In this document: positions 53,201 to 59,485 of the stretch, piece by piece
Numbering within the stretch: the stretch's first letter is position 1
Layout of the letters: every line of letters starts with the position of its first letter
Assembly (NCBI GenBank): GCA_964351365.1
Contig: CAYGNP010000010.1
Location: 1-64,000, forward strand
DNA length: 64,000 nucleotides
From: UBA1672 sp964351365
Lineage (GTDB): Bacteria; Pseudomonadota; Alphaproteobacteria; Micavibrionales; Micavibrionaceae
Reading direction: 5' to 3'
Translations under genes and position numbers: made by a program
Notes under the pieces: model-generated
Seen by the model: the letters and a program-made list of their open reading frames with translations, nothing else
Databases searched by the model: none
What the model was told of the DNA's origin: nothing

Positions 53201-53791
53201 ATCGTCACCTCCCTTTGATACTGAGGGAGTCGCGCCGCCTGTGCATGCAGTGTCAAAAACCTGGTCTGCACCGGCGGAAATTACTGCGATAACCGTATAA
53301 GTCTCGTCAGTGCCGCTGCCGTTTCCGTCCAAGCGTTCGTTTGTTGTGCTGGAGTCTGTATCACAAGCTATGGCACCAGTCGTCAGGCCTGCATCCCATG
53401 TACAATAACCGTAATTTGTACCCCAAGGGTCGATTTTTGCAGAGGCCACGGCGTCTGGAAGAAACCCCCCGCCTGTTGGGCCAGCGCCGCCTGCGTCTTT
53501 ATATTCAAGAGGTTCGACAAAACCGTCGCCATCACAGTCACCGTTGTTTGCAAGCTCTGTTGCTTCCATTAAGGCAAGACGGGAGGCAATTGCCATTTCG
53601 CTTTCGGCCTGAGTGCGCGCCTGAACTTGAACCATTGTGCTCAACGGGCCGCGCATTGTTGAAACGATTGCTGTTCCTAAAAGACCTACGATCGCAACCG
53701 CGCCAAATAGGGTGAAGAATATATTTCCGGACTGGTTGGATATGAGTGAAAAGGGGCGTTTTGCCTTATTTTTTAACTCAAGAAAAGCCAT
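44240..53791 (-). CDS. Giant pseudopilin-like / S74 fibre protein, 3183 aa
   Basis: The N-terminus has a basic stretch, a membrane helix at about 23-45 (GNIFFTLFGAVAIVGLLGTAIV) and a pseudopilin-like head: FLPDAVASAKIDPWGTNYG (112-130) and ISAGADQVFDTAC...GGDDIVVQYTY, as in GspG. Next come a Cys module (about 270-300) and a long beta-fibre: fourteen VGIGT-like motifs, five GFLPPR-like cassettes, two YadA-head-like blocks (about 717-900, 1340-1457) and a 1.2-kb tandem duplication. The end is a Peptidase_S74 intramolecular chaperone with SDIRLK at Ser3033-Asp3034, the expected self-cleavage point, then a coiled coil (about 3110-3145) and a membrane helix (about 3156-3176) followed by RRNQQSN. 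No beta-barrel translocator. Probably a surface fibre; the mode of export is inferred. Confidence 0.85.
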   Translation of the reverse strand: MAFLELKNKAKRPFSLISNQSGNIFFTLFGAVAIVGLLGTAIVSTMRGPLSTMVQVQARTQAESEMAIASRLALMEATELANNGDCDGDGFVEPLEYKDAGGAGPTGGGFLPDAVASAKIDPWGTNYGYCTWDAGLTTGAIACDTDSSTTNERLDGNGSGTDETYTVIAVISAGADQVFDTACTGGATPSVSKGGDDIVVQYTYATANAASDGLWNVKSGDSTVAQINKNLEVTGGASFTGGLDLTASSAALTLGAASLLFPDEGTLSSCNAANDGLIRINKSTDPDTMEMCDDPTGWVPVGSSIWQLGAGNDVYYNTGSYEVGIGTSTPSEALDVVGNIRATGSLTGATLSTSGNGAIGGTLGVTGTSNLGVLNASGAVDFSSTLNADGAATLGSTLGVTGATTLSSTLDAQGDISDSAGDLTIDDNLVVTGTTDAQGNISNSTDDLTLDDDTVVTGSTDLRGAVINSTGAIDLDDNVDVSGTLDVTGVGTALTVTNNADIGGTLEAADYTYNGNDFTPSACGSGSFNRWDGDSWECETDTAGGGGGTVTSSDIEKVLNNGSDANGEGLEDLGVTVIGANAATGDLSLDVEGKIGATQYCLNDNTQCFTTDQMNQSISEVLGVGNNAGGSLDLLNLGGLALGSATISNSINLDLMLDVTGDVGAIEYCDAAGANCFTAASVATLVGGAVTEIDDLSDAYHDISTDFDGDLTNNDDNLFIGHEAASLVATVDPNKGARNTAIGATALDALTVGDDNIAIGFNAGGSITNVEASIAIGSNALGNGNSGSSVAIGRSALRNASGNNNIAIGTSAGNQITNGISNVAIGNNAMQQTRSSSNSNVVIGSNALSGVNDSTTIVARTVALGFAAGQNITTGSNNIFLGYQAGDLNSSGSDNIIIGYNVDPSLATASQELNIGNILFGKLDDQSTTPAVEGGQIGIGVTDASAINAKAALEVNGTNLGFLPPRNTDPNTNIGTASTPAGLIAYDSTDNQLQYYNGTAWISLAGLGSGSFLDRIEDTGDGNTSIDVDVGDADANDTIVFTNAGTQSMMIDANSQVGIGTVADPLTALHISDTSYTFTGGGLSFGDGDSGFFERADDELVGYINGNNRHIFASSYYQIAQNTVPRMQAVAAGSPTYMADKDFLGTGMGKTTGSAGNDVTLFTNSGHRLTIDSVGRTIISDNNSYDPNDSAILDLTSITKGFLAPRMSTADRAAIATPANGLTVFDTDEDAYYYYDLDDTVWRALLGSGGGGSADAAYELADRPEAPETTPDTTIEVDTAGDGSANTIVFTNDGTTSLVLTADGDLVMGDTVIGEGSKMFYDSSKRALRIGQTQVSSPSNYWNDPNVGSDSLAVGTDMRVSGSNSVGFGSNSIVEGNSSFAVGDYSHALGLNTAALGTNARALGSFSQAFGTNGAEAYGYQSMAFGQNIQVGSDTPQTDSSNTTVGNFSIGFGLGPLSGFPFVYPRITGDNTFGVFTSASDGYDLSDSNTIGFITSKILIDSEPSTAASKGCIRYNDGTDKLEFSNDCIAYSEILGSASVPLQDRIQDTGNDTFIDVDSDGTGANNTIVLTNNGSQSMIIDAAGQVGIGTMADPTTKFQVVGADDTDEVVSFLSGTDNGADGDTSMRVGIGTATPQTSLQLSGNLLLGSETTCDANTYGALRLTGERLEMCVTDSDGGGTDGYITIAGSGAGDDGDWLLETGVDVSTGLNVGIGTTIPQQKLDVADLLLDVGTGNCAAGYTEVDYDGNGGAANMDCVKHTLTVDQTNGRVGIGIGAPTAGLHINATSSATATLLIDGDAANQDATITLKRANGTEYRIHNDTGPGGLHIRNNTNGRLMSFRDNNNIGITEDNPDRRFHIRFDSPTETDVAYPVRITAENDGTGTIAAGIGAGMEFEVETVDDNNEIGATIEAVTTDVTAGAENFDLVFKTMAGGAAAAEAMRITGDNATRFTFNANDSITLLSGGFTHPQISFNSHGKRASILVPEGTGSLRLFTGTGSVPQLSLAPDNAGVGIGIESPDASALLQVNSTTRGFLPPRMTTTQRTTDMVTAYTAAGIADGLIVYDTDLDALFVYDLDDTSWRELAASGGPTDADWVIDSANNRVYNAADNIGIGTSIPQQKLDVADLLLDEGTGNCAAGYIEVDYDGNGGAANMDCVRHSLTVSAANGQVGIGTANPDSPYMLHIEDQSTDAGLLPYVLLDGDAANTDPMFVMKRSNGGVMAMHYDAAPAGLHFRSGISGTRMVSIDDSTGNLGVGVSVPTRRLHLVRDNSVANAVEYLMRMTKETNGTPVAGIGVGMEFEAETSASNNEVGAIIEAVTTDVTATSEDFDLVFKTMTAGAAAAEAMRLTSAGNLQFPNNGTGIILRPGSAGNRVNMISEGSALKIQVGTSAGDDYNFGDTQAAFFQPLRIDNASGGVDASALLQVNSTTRGFLAPRMSTTDRNAIASPAEGLLVFDTTLDNFYFYDATSTSWLAVGGDATAAGADTQIQFNTGNALDASSDLTFNDTSDVLSVNGTVSAATKVNIGSTTGAAAPSYPTLAGDNLGNHTATQNIVLGSNYINGDGDNEGVLVNSNGQLRIETSSAAGDSFVIQDTSRPATRFVVQQDGVTTIRVNDGSSALQQFSFTTPGGDGALAFTRNGNTLRLRMDTNELFNIGYDGQETSGIYIDRDRGVGVGAADVDVSALFQIDSTSKGFLPPRLAGTGSVTAPAEGLMIYDESDNTMKFNSGTSGSPVWTAMTASGSYTDRIQDGDNDTWVDVDDSGSDLIQLKPGTISGTNTGLWVGGSGNDTNIRIGNNATPAYSVLEFGQGGYGGQIYGGISASNTGANGMSIFTGANSNHLMRFVTNSTERIRINSAGQVGIGTVAATDSLLDISGAAADGDYIVDIQNTTSSGEFMQMIGHDGSDSIKFNQTTGGSGFITVHNDLGTGTIALDGEGDSNQGKIGIGTITPNAHLHVLGTASDADYLIDVRNNTENGDFMQMIAHDGNSSIVFSQGAGGNGLLTLHDDAGTANITLDAEDGNISYAGVMTDTSDIRLKTDIKPLLTDDIITKIAAIDTYSFKMKSNPNGPTEFGVMAQELEKIFPELVMTANDEMGTKSVNYIGLIAPMIEATKALKSENDSLRSEIATLKAQQNDIVKQVLALQLHTGYGVSKAGMTIGMILLMMLFGGAMIFVIRRNQQSN
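44813..45128 (-). repeat. Imperfect internal duplication near the S74 domain
   Basis: Two stretches about 250 bases apart encode similar protein text: DYIVDIQNTTSSGEFMQMIG and DYLIDVRNNTENGDFMQMIA. They share DNA such as AATCATTTGCATGAA. They lie just ahead of the chaperone domain, where trimeric fibre stems usually end. Confidence 0.6.
46260..48665 (-). repeat. About 1.2-kb imperfect tandem duplication in the giant gene
   Basis: Two units of about 1200 bases: about 47466-48665 and 46260-47465. Both carry the same order of landmarks: IGT.IPQQKLDVADLLLD, GNCAAGY.EVDYDGNGG, GMEFE.ET, EAVTTDVTA..E, FDLVFKTM.AGAAAAEAMR and RGF.PRM. Runs such as GAGTTCACCTGAAGGAGGGCC are identical at about 47706-47726 and 46513-46533. 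The units differ by small indels, so the duplication is not recent. Confidence 0.75.
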
Positions 53792-53910
53792 TTTTTATCC
53801 CTTTTGACACACAATTCAAAAAAAAATCACACGCTTTTAGTATGCTTGTATTTTCTTTACAAATTATTAGGAATTTTCTGAAAAACGATGATTTCTTGGG
53901 GATATGTGGA

Positions 53911-55266
53911 TTAAATTGTTGTGATGTCAAATTTTTTTAGAGAATCGGCTTGTGTTTTTCTCAATTTTTCGATGTCGAGACCTTCTATGAGCTCGTTAAA
54001 TACTTGATACCAATTGATTTCTGCCTTTAAATGCAGGAATACAGAGCCAAGACCCAGAGCGGCGCGGTCCATGAAAACAAATTCACGCGGGATCTCTATG
54101 CTGCCAAGCTCGCGCAGCTGTTTATGCACTTTTTCTGCGGTTTCTCGGCCATAAACGCCGTTTGATATTTCGCCGATGGGCCTAACTTTGTCTTCTAATA
54201 TAGGCCCGTATAGGAAATTAGCCCATATATTAAGTGTTTCGACTTGTTCTTTGTTTAAGCCTTTGAACCCCCATGTTTCATAGGCATGAACAGCAAGGTC
54301 TATATCATTGCGCTGGAGGGCGTGATAGAGGTCAATGACGCCGCCAACAAATTCGACGGGAAAGACCCGAACACAGCCAAAGTCGAGCAGATTAATGGAT
54401 AGATCATCACGGATTGTGTAATTGCCTAAATGTGGATCGCCGTGGATGATGCCGTAATTATATAATGGGACATACCAGGCGCGGAACATATTCATCGCAA
54501 TTTGATTGCGTGTTTCGGTGTCTTTTTCCGTGAAGTCCATGACGCGTGCGCCGTCTAGCCATGCGGTTGTGAGTAAACGATTTGTCGAGAGGGTATCTAT
54601 GACCTCCGGTACGTGGACGTTTTTTTCATCGCGCAAAATATAGCGGTAGAGATTTGTGTGTTTTGACTCGCGTTTGTAATCCAGCTCTTCGCGGAGGCGT
54701 TCTGAAAGTTCGCTATGAATTTTTTCAGTTTTTATTGTTTTATCATAGCGCTCGTAAAGTGAGAAAATGATTTTCAGCTGTTTGAGGTCTGCGTCAATCG
54801 CAGATTGCATGTCAGGATATTGCAGTTTACAGGCCAATATGCGCCCATCATGTGATATTGCTTTATGGACCTGGCCTAGGCTTGCTGCCGCAGATGAGTC
54901 TTGTTCGAAGGATTTGAACTTGCTCTCCCAGTCAGGGCCAAGCTCAGTTTTCATGCGTCTGCGTACAAAAGACCAGCCCATAGGGGGTGCGTTGGATTGC
55001 AGATTTTGAAATTCTGCGGCGTATTCTTTGGGAAGCGCTTCGGGAATTGTAGAGAGAATTTGCCCAACCTTCATCATGGGGCCTTTTAGATTGCCTATTG
55101 CGTGCATGAGCTGTGCGGCGTGCTCCGGGCGGTCAATTTTAAGACCAAAATAACGCTCTCCTGCAAGTTTTACAGCCAGATTTGCCATTGTGCCGGATAC
55201 GCGCCCGTAGCGTGCCATGCGCCCGCCAAGCGTGTTTTTTTCGAGGCTATTTTCATCATTTTTCAT
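53911..55266 (-). CDS. ABC1/UbiB-family atypical kinase
   Basis: 451 residues of the AarF/UbiB/ADCK family. Markers are the KxGQ motif in GPMMKVGQILST, the Ala-rich nucleotide loop AAASLGQVHKAI, the catalytic loop HGDPHLGNY and the metal loop LLDFGCVRVF. UbiB itself (about 540 residues) has two C-terminal membrane helices; this protein is shorter and ends in soluble sequence, so it is a cytosolic relative rather than ubiB. These proteins support quinone or lipid metabolism and act as ATPases. It lies 120 bases upstream of the giant fibre gene on the same strand; no link is evident. Confidence 0.85.
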   Translation of the reverse strand: MKNDENSLEKNTLGGRMARYGRVSGTMANLAVKLAGERYFGLKIDRPEHAAQLMHAIGNLKGPMMKVGQILSTIPEALPKEYAAEFQNLQSNAPPMGWSFVRRRMKTELGPDWESKFKSFEQDSSAAASLGQVHKAISHDGRILACKLQYPDMQSAIDADLKQLKIIFSLYERYDKTIKTEKIHSELSERLREELDYKRESKHTNLYRYILRDEKNVHVPEVIDTLSTNRLLTTAWLDGARVMDFTEKDTETRNQIAMNMFRAWYVPLYNYGIIHGDPHLGNYTIRDDLSINLLDFGCVRVFPVEFVGGVIDLYHALQRNDIDLAVHAYETWGFKGLNKEQVETLNIWANFLYGPILEDKVRPIGEISNGVYGRETAEKVHKQLRELGSIEIPREFVFMDRAALGLGSVFLHLKAEINWYQVFNELIEGLDIEKLRKTQADSLKKFDITTI

Positions 55267-55386
55267 TTTATCGCACAGTAATCTTGGGGGCAGAGTAAGT
55301 CAAAAGATAAATTTAAATGCTATTGCTAGACAATTATGCGTAAAATATAGACAATTAATGCCTAGAGAAATTATAGGGAGTTTTAC

Positions 55387-56046
55387 GTGCGCATCAGGGC
55401 AATTATTTTTTTCTTTATGTTGATGGTTTTTTATTCGAGTACGTCTGTACAGGCAGGGTGGTTTGACTTTTTATTTCCTGTCCCTCCGCGCAGTGGAGAG
55501 AATCCAGCGGAGACATTGCGCGCCCCGTTTGCGGATTCTGATGCGGTAATTGAAGATTTGGATGCGCAAGGTAATGCGCAAAAAATGACCCCCCTTTATT
55601 TGCGCCATCGCCCTAACGAGATCATAACTAAATGGGTTGAGGATACTCTGCCTGCTTTACTGTCATATAATACCAACAGTTATAATCAGCAATATGGGCA
55701 AAAAATCGTGAATTTGAGTAAAAGCGGCGTAGATGAATATCTCAGATTCCTACAGGAAAAAAATTTCATCACTACGCTTAAGACTGGGCGATACGATATT
55801 ACCGGATTTGTAAAAAATACGCCGGTTGTAATTAATGAGGGCTCAGTGGATGGCCGGTATTTATGGCTCTATGAGGCGAATGTCATGGTTACCTATTTAC
55901 AGACAGGCATCAGTGATTACCGGAAGTTGGATGAACAGAGTTCTGTAACTAAGGATTTTACGATTAGATTTCAGGTGGGGCGCGTTTTAGAGGCGCCCAA
56001 TGAGCATGGTGTTTTGATCGAAACATGGTCTTTGCGTTCACGATAA
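55387..56046 (+). CDS. Orphan DotI/IcmL-like periplasmic protein
   Basis: 219 residues with a signal peptide (1-23, ending SVQA). The mature part is close in pattern to the periplasmic domain of DotI/IcmL of type IVB secretion: ITKWVEDTLPALLSYNTNSYN, then YLRFLQEKNFITTLKTGRYDITGFVKNTPVVI, NEGSVDGRYLWLYEANVMVTYL. DotI normally has an N-terminal membrane anchor and is part of the Dot/Icm core; here a cleavable signal replaces it and no other dot/icm gene is in the window. It may be a repurposed NTF2-fold-like protein. Identity at family level is a judgement by eye. Confidence 0.65.
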   Translation: MRIRAIIFFFMLMVFYSSTSVQAGWFDFLFPVPPRSGENPAETLRAPFADSDAVIEDLDAQGNAQKMTPLYLRHRPNEIITKWVEDTLPALLSYNTNSYNQQYGQKIVNLSKSGVDEYLRFLQEKNFITTLKTGRYDITGFVKNTPVVINEGSVDGRYLWLYEANVMVTYLQTGISDYRKLDEQSSVTKDFTIRFQVGRVLEAPNEHGVLIETWSLRSR

Positions 56047-56112
56047 AAGGTTTTCTTTTTGCCGTGTTTGTATACACTTTGCGGTGCGAATCATTTAACC
56101 CACTAGGAGCTA

Positions 56113-56418
56113 ATGTCTATGTCTGAAAATGTTGCCAACTTTCCTGTATCTGCGGACGATGATATCGTTGAACCTCAGGATGTTGGGGGCGTTGCGGGTA
56201 AGCGACTTGCTGCTTTTCTTGAGCGCATCGAGCGTCTTGAGGAAGAAAAGGCGGCGCTGATGGAGGATATTAAAGAGGTTTATGCCGAGGCCAAAGGCGT
56301 TGGTTTTGATGTCAAGACAATGCGAAAAGTCATCTCTTTGCGCAAGATGGATGTTGAAAAACGCCGCGAGGCTGATCAGCTTCTGGATCTATATAAGGCT
56401 GCCGTTGGTCTTGTTTAA
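56113..56418 (+). CDS. gapR: GapR nucleoid-associated protein (DUF2312)
   Basis: 101 residues. GapR binds overtwisted DNA ahead of forks and is conserved in alphaproteobacteria. The core is GKRLAAFLERIERLEEEKAALMEDIKEVYAEAKG, then VKTMRKVISLRKMDVEKRREADQLLDLYKAAVG: a coiled helix pair with basic residues. Length is typical. ATG 56113 or 56119 are both possible; AGGAG spacing fits the second slightly better. Its stop overlaps the convergent CDGSH gene by 4 bases. Confidence 0.92.
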   Translation: MSMSENVANFPVSADDDIVEPQDVGGVAGKRLAAFLERIERLEEEKAALMEDIKEVYAEAKGVGFDVKTMRKVISLRKMDVEKRREADQLLDLYKAAVGLV

Positions 56419-56549
56419 AGGACCTTGTGTGATCCATCGCAAAAGGGTTGTCCGGCCGACAGGCCGCACGTGCAATAATAATATGTTTTTCCTTCTTCCA
56501 GCTCAATTTTTGCCGGGTTTGTGGCGGCGATTTTTGGTGTTGTGGTCAT
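56415..56549 (-). CDS. Mini CDGSH iron-sulfur protein, 44 aa
   Basis: 44 residues, starting MTTTPKIAATNPAKIELEEG and containing YYYCTCGLSAGQPFCDGSHK near the end. This is a full CDGSH signature: C-x-C-x2-S-x3-P-x-C-D-G-S-H, whose three Cys and one His bind a 2Fe-2S cluster. The protein stops four residues after the Lys (HKVL), lacking the usual tail, so it is shorter than typical relatives of about 70 residues. The ATG overlaps the acs stop by 4 bases (ATGA), so it is coupled to acs. The stop overlaps that of gapR. Confidence 0.8.
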   Translation of the reverse strand: MTTTPKIAATNPAKIELEEGKTYYYCTCGLSAGQPFCDGSHKVL

Positions 56550-58483
56550 GATGGACTTTTCTTTCTTCGTTCAATTAAATCTGTAACAACGGCGGGGTCT
56601 GCGAGTGTTGATGTATCGCCGAGATTGTCAAATTCGCCTGCGGCAATTTTGCGCAAAATACGGCGCATGATTTTGCCTGAGCGTGTTTTGGGCAGAGCGG
56701 GGCAGAGTAGCACATGATCCGGGGTTGCGATCGGGCCGATGATTTTGCGTACAGTCTGAATGATTTCCTGTGTTAGAGCAGATTCATCGCTTGGTGCGCT
56801 GCCCATGGGAGTGACGAAGGCGAAGATTGCTTCGCCCTTGATGGTGTGAGGAATTCCGACGACGGCGCTTTCTGCGATGTGCTCATGCTCGTTTATGGCG
56901 CTCTCGATTTCTGCGGTACCCAAGCGGTGGCCGGAGACGTTCAGAACATCATCAACGCGGCCTGTGATCCAGTAATCGCCGTCTTTATCGCGGCGCGCAC
57001 CATCGCCGCTAAAGTAATATCCGGGGAAATCCTTGAAATAGGTTTTCTCAAAGCGCTCAGTGTCGTTATAAACGCCGCGCATCTGCCCGGGCCATGAGTC
57101 TTTGAAGCAAAGGCTTCCCTCACCCTCACCAGTTACTGGCTTTTTATCCTTGTCAATCAGGACGGGCTGTATGCCATAGAAGGGGCGCATGGCGCATCCG
57201 AGTTTTAAGGGAAAGCTGACGAGCGGGGTGAGCAGATGTCCGCCGGTTTCTGTTTGCCACCATGTGTCTATGATAGGGCAGCGGCTGTCGCCAACGACTT
57301 TATAATACCATTCCCAGGCTTCTTTATTTATAGGCTCGCCGACTGTGCCAAGGACGCGCAAAGATTTGCGGCTGGTTTTTTTGACCATGGCGTCACCTTC
57401 TGCGAGGAGGGCGCGGATGGCTGTGGGGGCAGTATAAAAAATATTGACCCGGTGTTTGTCAACGATCTGCCAGAAGCGGGAGGCGTCCGGATAGTTTGGT
57501 ATGCCTTCGAAGATGAGTGAGATGGCGCCGTTGGCGAGCGGGCCATAGACGACGTAAGAGTGTCCGGTGATCCAGCCGATATCGGCGGTGCACCAATAGA
57601 CTTCGCCGGCATTGTAGTCAAAGACGGTTTTGTGGGTCAGGCTAGCGTAGACCATATAGCCGCCAGTGGTGTGAACAATCCCCTTGGGTGCGCCGGTTGA
57701 GCCAGAGGTGTAGAGAATGAAAAGCGGGTCTTCGGCGTTCATCGGTTCACAGGGGCATTCTGCGTCTTGTTGCTTTGTGATGTCATGCCACCAAATATCG
57801 CGTCCTTCTTTCATGGCTGTGCCTGTACCAGTATGTTTTAGGACGATGACAGTTTTTACATTTGGGCATGATTTTAAGGCTTCGTCGGCGCTTTGCTTCA
57901 AGGGAACCGTTTTTGCACCTCTATGCGCCTCATCTGCGGTGATGAGAATAGTTGATTTGCAATCGAGGATACGGTTTTTTAAGCTTTCGGGAGAAAATCC
58001 ACCAAAGACAACGGCATGAACGGCGCCGATACGGGCGCAAGCCAGCATTGCGTAAGCGGCTTCGGGGACCATGGGCATGTATATGGTGACGCGGTCGCCT
58101 TTTTTGACGCCCCGTTCTTTCAGAGCGTTTGCGAGTTTGCAGACTTCTTCCTTGAGCTCTCCGAAGGTGATTTTTTTTGATTCTTCCGGGTTGTTGCTCT
58201 CAAAAATAAAGGCGGTCGATGTGGTCTTATCGGGAAGGTGTCTGTCAATGCAATTGTAACACGCATTCAGCACACCATCTTCATACCATTTAATCGAGAC
58301 GGGCGTTTTGAAGCTTGTGTTTTTAATGATGGTTGGTTTTTTGAACCAGTGCAGACGCTCGGCCTGTTCTTGCCAGAAGCCCTTCGGGTTTTCAATCGAG
58401 AGTTTGTATTTTGCCTCGTAGTCTTTTTGGGATGTGCGGGCGCGGCGCAGGATGTCTTCGGATGGTTTGTAAATTTGGCTCAT
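56546..58483 (-). CDS. acs: Acetyl-CoA synthetase (AMP-forming)
   Basis: 645 residues, typical length. It activates acetate through acetyl-AMP. P-loop-like YTSGSTGAPKGIVHTTGGYM, the hinge YYFSGDGARRDKDGDYWITGR, and the catalytic Lys604 in PKTRSGKIMRR, the site usually acetylated for control. The N-terminal domain includes WYEDGVLNACYNCIDRHL as in Acs. It is followed by the overlapping mini CDGSH gene and lies 12 bases downstream of gpsA on the same strand. Confidence 0.95.
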   Translation of the reverse strand: MSQIYKPSEDILRRARTSQKDYEAKYKLSIENPKGFWQEQAERLHWFKKPTIIKNTSFKTPVSIKWYEDGVLNACYNCIDRHLPDKTTSTAFIFESNNPEESKKITFGELKEEVCKLANALKERGVKKGDRVTIYMPMVPEAAYAMLACARIGAVHAVVFGGFSPESLKNRILDCKSTILITADEAHRGAKTVPLKQSADEALKSCPNVKTVIVLKHTGTGTAMKEGRDIWWHDITKQQDAECPCEPMNAEDPLFILYTSGSTGAPKGIVHTTGGYMVYASLTHKTVFDYNAGEVYWCTADIGWITGHSYVVYGPLANGAISLIFEGIPNYPDASRFWQIVDKHRVNIFYTAPTAIRALLAEGDAMVKKTSRKSLRVLGTVGEPINKEAWEWYYKVVGDSRCPIIDTWWQTETGGHLLTPLVSFPLKLGCAMRPFYGIQPVLIDKDKKPVTGEGEGSLCFKDSWPGQMRGVYNDTERFEKTYFKDFPGYYFSGDGARRDKDGDYWITGRVDDVLNVSGHRLGTAEIESAINEHEHIAESAVVGIPHTIKGEAIFAFVTPMGSAPSDESALTQEIIQTVRKIIGPIATPDHVLLCPALPKTRSGKIMRRILRKIAAGEFDNLGDTSTLADPAVVTDLIERRKKSPS

Positions 58484-58495
58484 CGATCATTCTCC

Positions 58496-59485
58496 TTATT
58501 CTTGTCCGAGAGGGCGATTTAACAATTCATGCAGCGCTGCGTTTACGGGTAGTGCCTCATTCACGCAGCGGTGAATCGTTTGGCAGATGGGTAAATCGAT
58601 GGCGTAATCATTGGCTAATTTATTGGCTGAATTTGCCGTATGGACGCCTTCAGTAACGTTTTTGCGTGTGCTCATGATGTCGTTTAGAGTTTTTCCTTTT
58701 CCAAGGGCGAGACCGAGGGAAAAATTTCTTGATTGCTCTGAGGAGCAGGTGAGCATCATATCGCCGATACCGCTCAGGCCCATGAAGGTTTCTTTTTGTG
58801 CGCCCATTTTTTCGCCAAGACGGGCGATTTCGGCAAGGCCTCTGGTGACCAGACTGGCGCGGGCGCTTTCGCCCATATCCAGGCCGTTTAAGATGCCGCA
58901 GCCAATAGCGATGACGTTTTTTAATGCTCCTGCAAGCTGAACGCCGATGATGTCATGTGTTAAATATGGCCTGAACATTGGTGTTGCCAGTGCGTTTTGC
59001 AGATGCTCGCCAGTTTTTAAGTCTTCGCAGGCCAGAGTCGTGGCAGCTGGTTTTCCCGAAGCGATATCGCGGGCGAAGTTTGGGCCGCTGAGAATGGCGA
59101 GGGTGGTTTTGGGTAAAATTTCCTGTACGATCTGGCTTTGCATGTGCGTGGTTCCGGTTTCCAGCCCCTTGGCGCACAAAACAAGTTTGTGATTTTCCTT
59201 TATGAAAGGGATGAGATTTTTTAGTGTTGCGCGCAGAGCCTGTGCCGGGGTGACCATGAGTAATATTTCACTTTTTGCAGCTGTTTCAAGATTGCTGGTG
59301 GCGGTGATTTTATCGCTGAGGGGGATTGCGGGCAGGTAAGATTTATTCTCGTGCAGGGTGTTTATTTCACGGGCGAGGGCATCATTGCGCGCCCATAAGC
59401 AGACTTGCTGATTATTGCTTGCGATTATCTGCGCCAGGGCGGTGCCCCATGCGCCAGCGCCGATGATGCTGATTGTGTTTTTCAT
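58496..59485 (-). CDS. gpsA: Glycerol-3-phosphate dehydrogenase [NAD(P)+]
   Basis: 329 residues. It makes sn-glycerol 3-phosphate for phospholipid synthesis. The Rossmann motif GAGAWGTALAQIIA is at 8-21, then the family marker LCAKGLETGT and the substrate domain GALKNVIAIGCGILNGLDMGESARASLVTRGLAE with catalytic Lys. The start overlaps the tsaD stop by 4 bases (ATGA), so the tsaD-gpsA pair is coupled. acs follows 12 bases later. Confidence 0.95.
   Translation of the reverse strand: MKNTISIIGAGAWGTALAQIIASNNQQVCLWARNDALAREINTLHENKSYLPAIPLSDKITATSNLETAAKSEILLMVTPAQALRATLKNLIPFIKENHKLVLCAKGLETGTTHMQSQIVQEILPKTTLAILSGPNFARDIASGKPAATTLACEDLKTGEHLQNALATPMFRPYLTHDIIGVQLAGALKNVIAIGCGILNGLDMGESARASLVTRGLAEIARLGEKMGAQKETFMGLSGIGDMMLTCSSEQSRNFSLGLALGKGKTLNDIMSTRKNVTEGVHTANSANKLANDYAIDLPICQTIHRCVNEALPVNAALHELLNRPLGQE

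Noticed and set aside
38306..53791. Prophage tail-fibre region
   Set aside because: Peptidase_S74 and LamG domains occur in phage tail proteins, but no capsid, portal, terminase, integrase or lysis gene is present, and the giant protein carries its own membrane helices and secretion-type head.
44240..53791. Classical trimeric autotransporter adhesin
   Set aside because: YadA-head-like repeats are present, but the C-terminal beta-barrel translocator is missing and replaced by an S74 domain and a single membrane helix.
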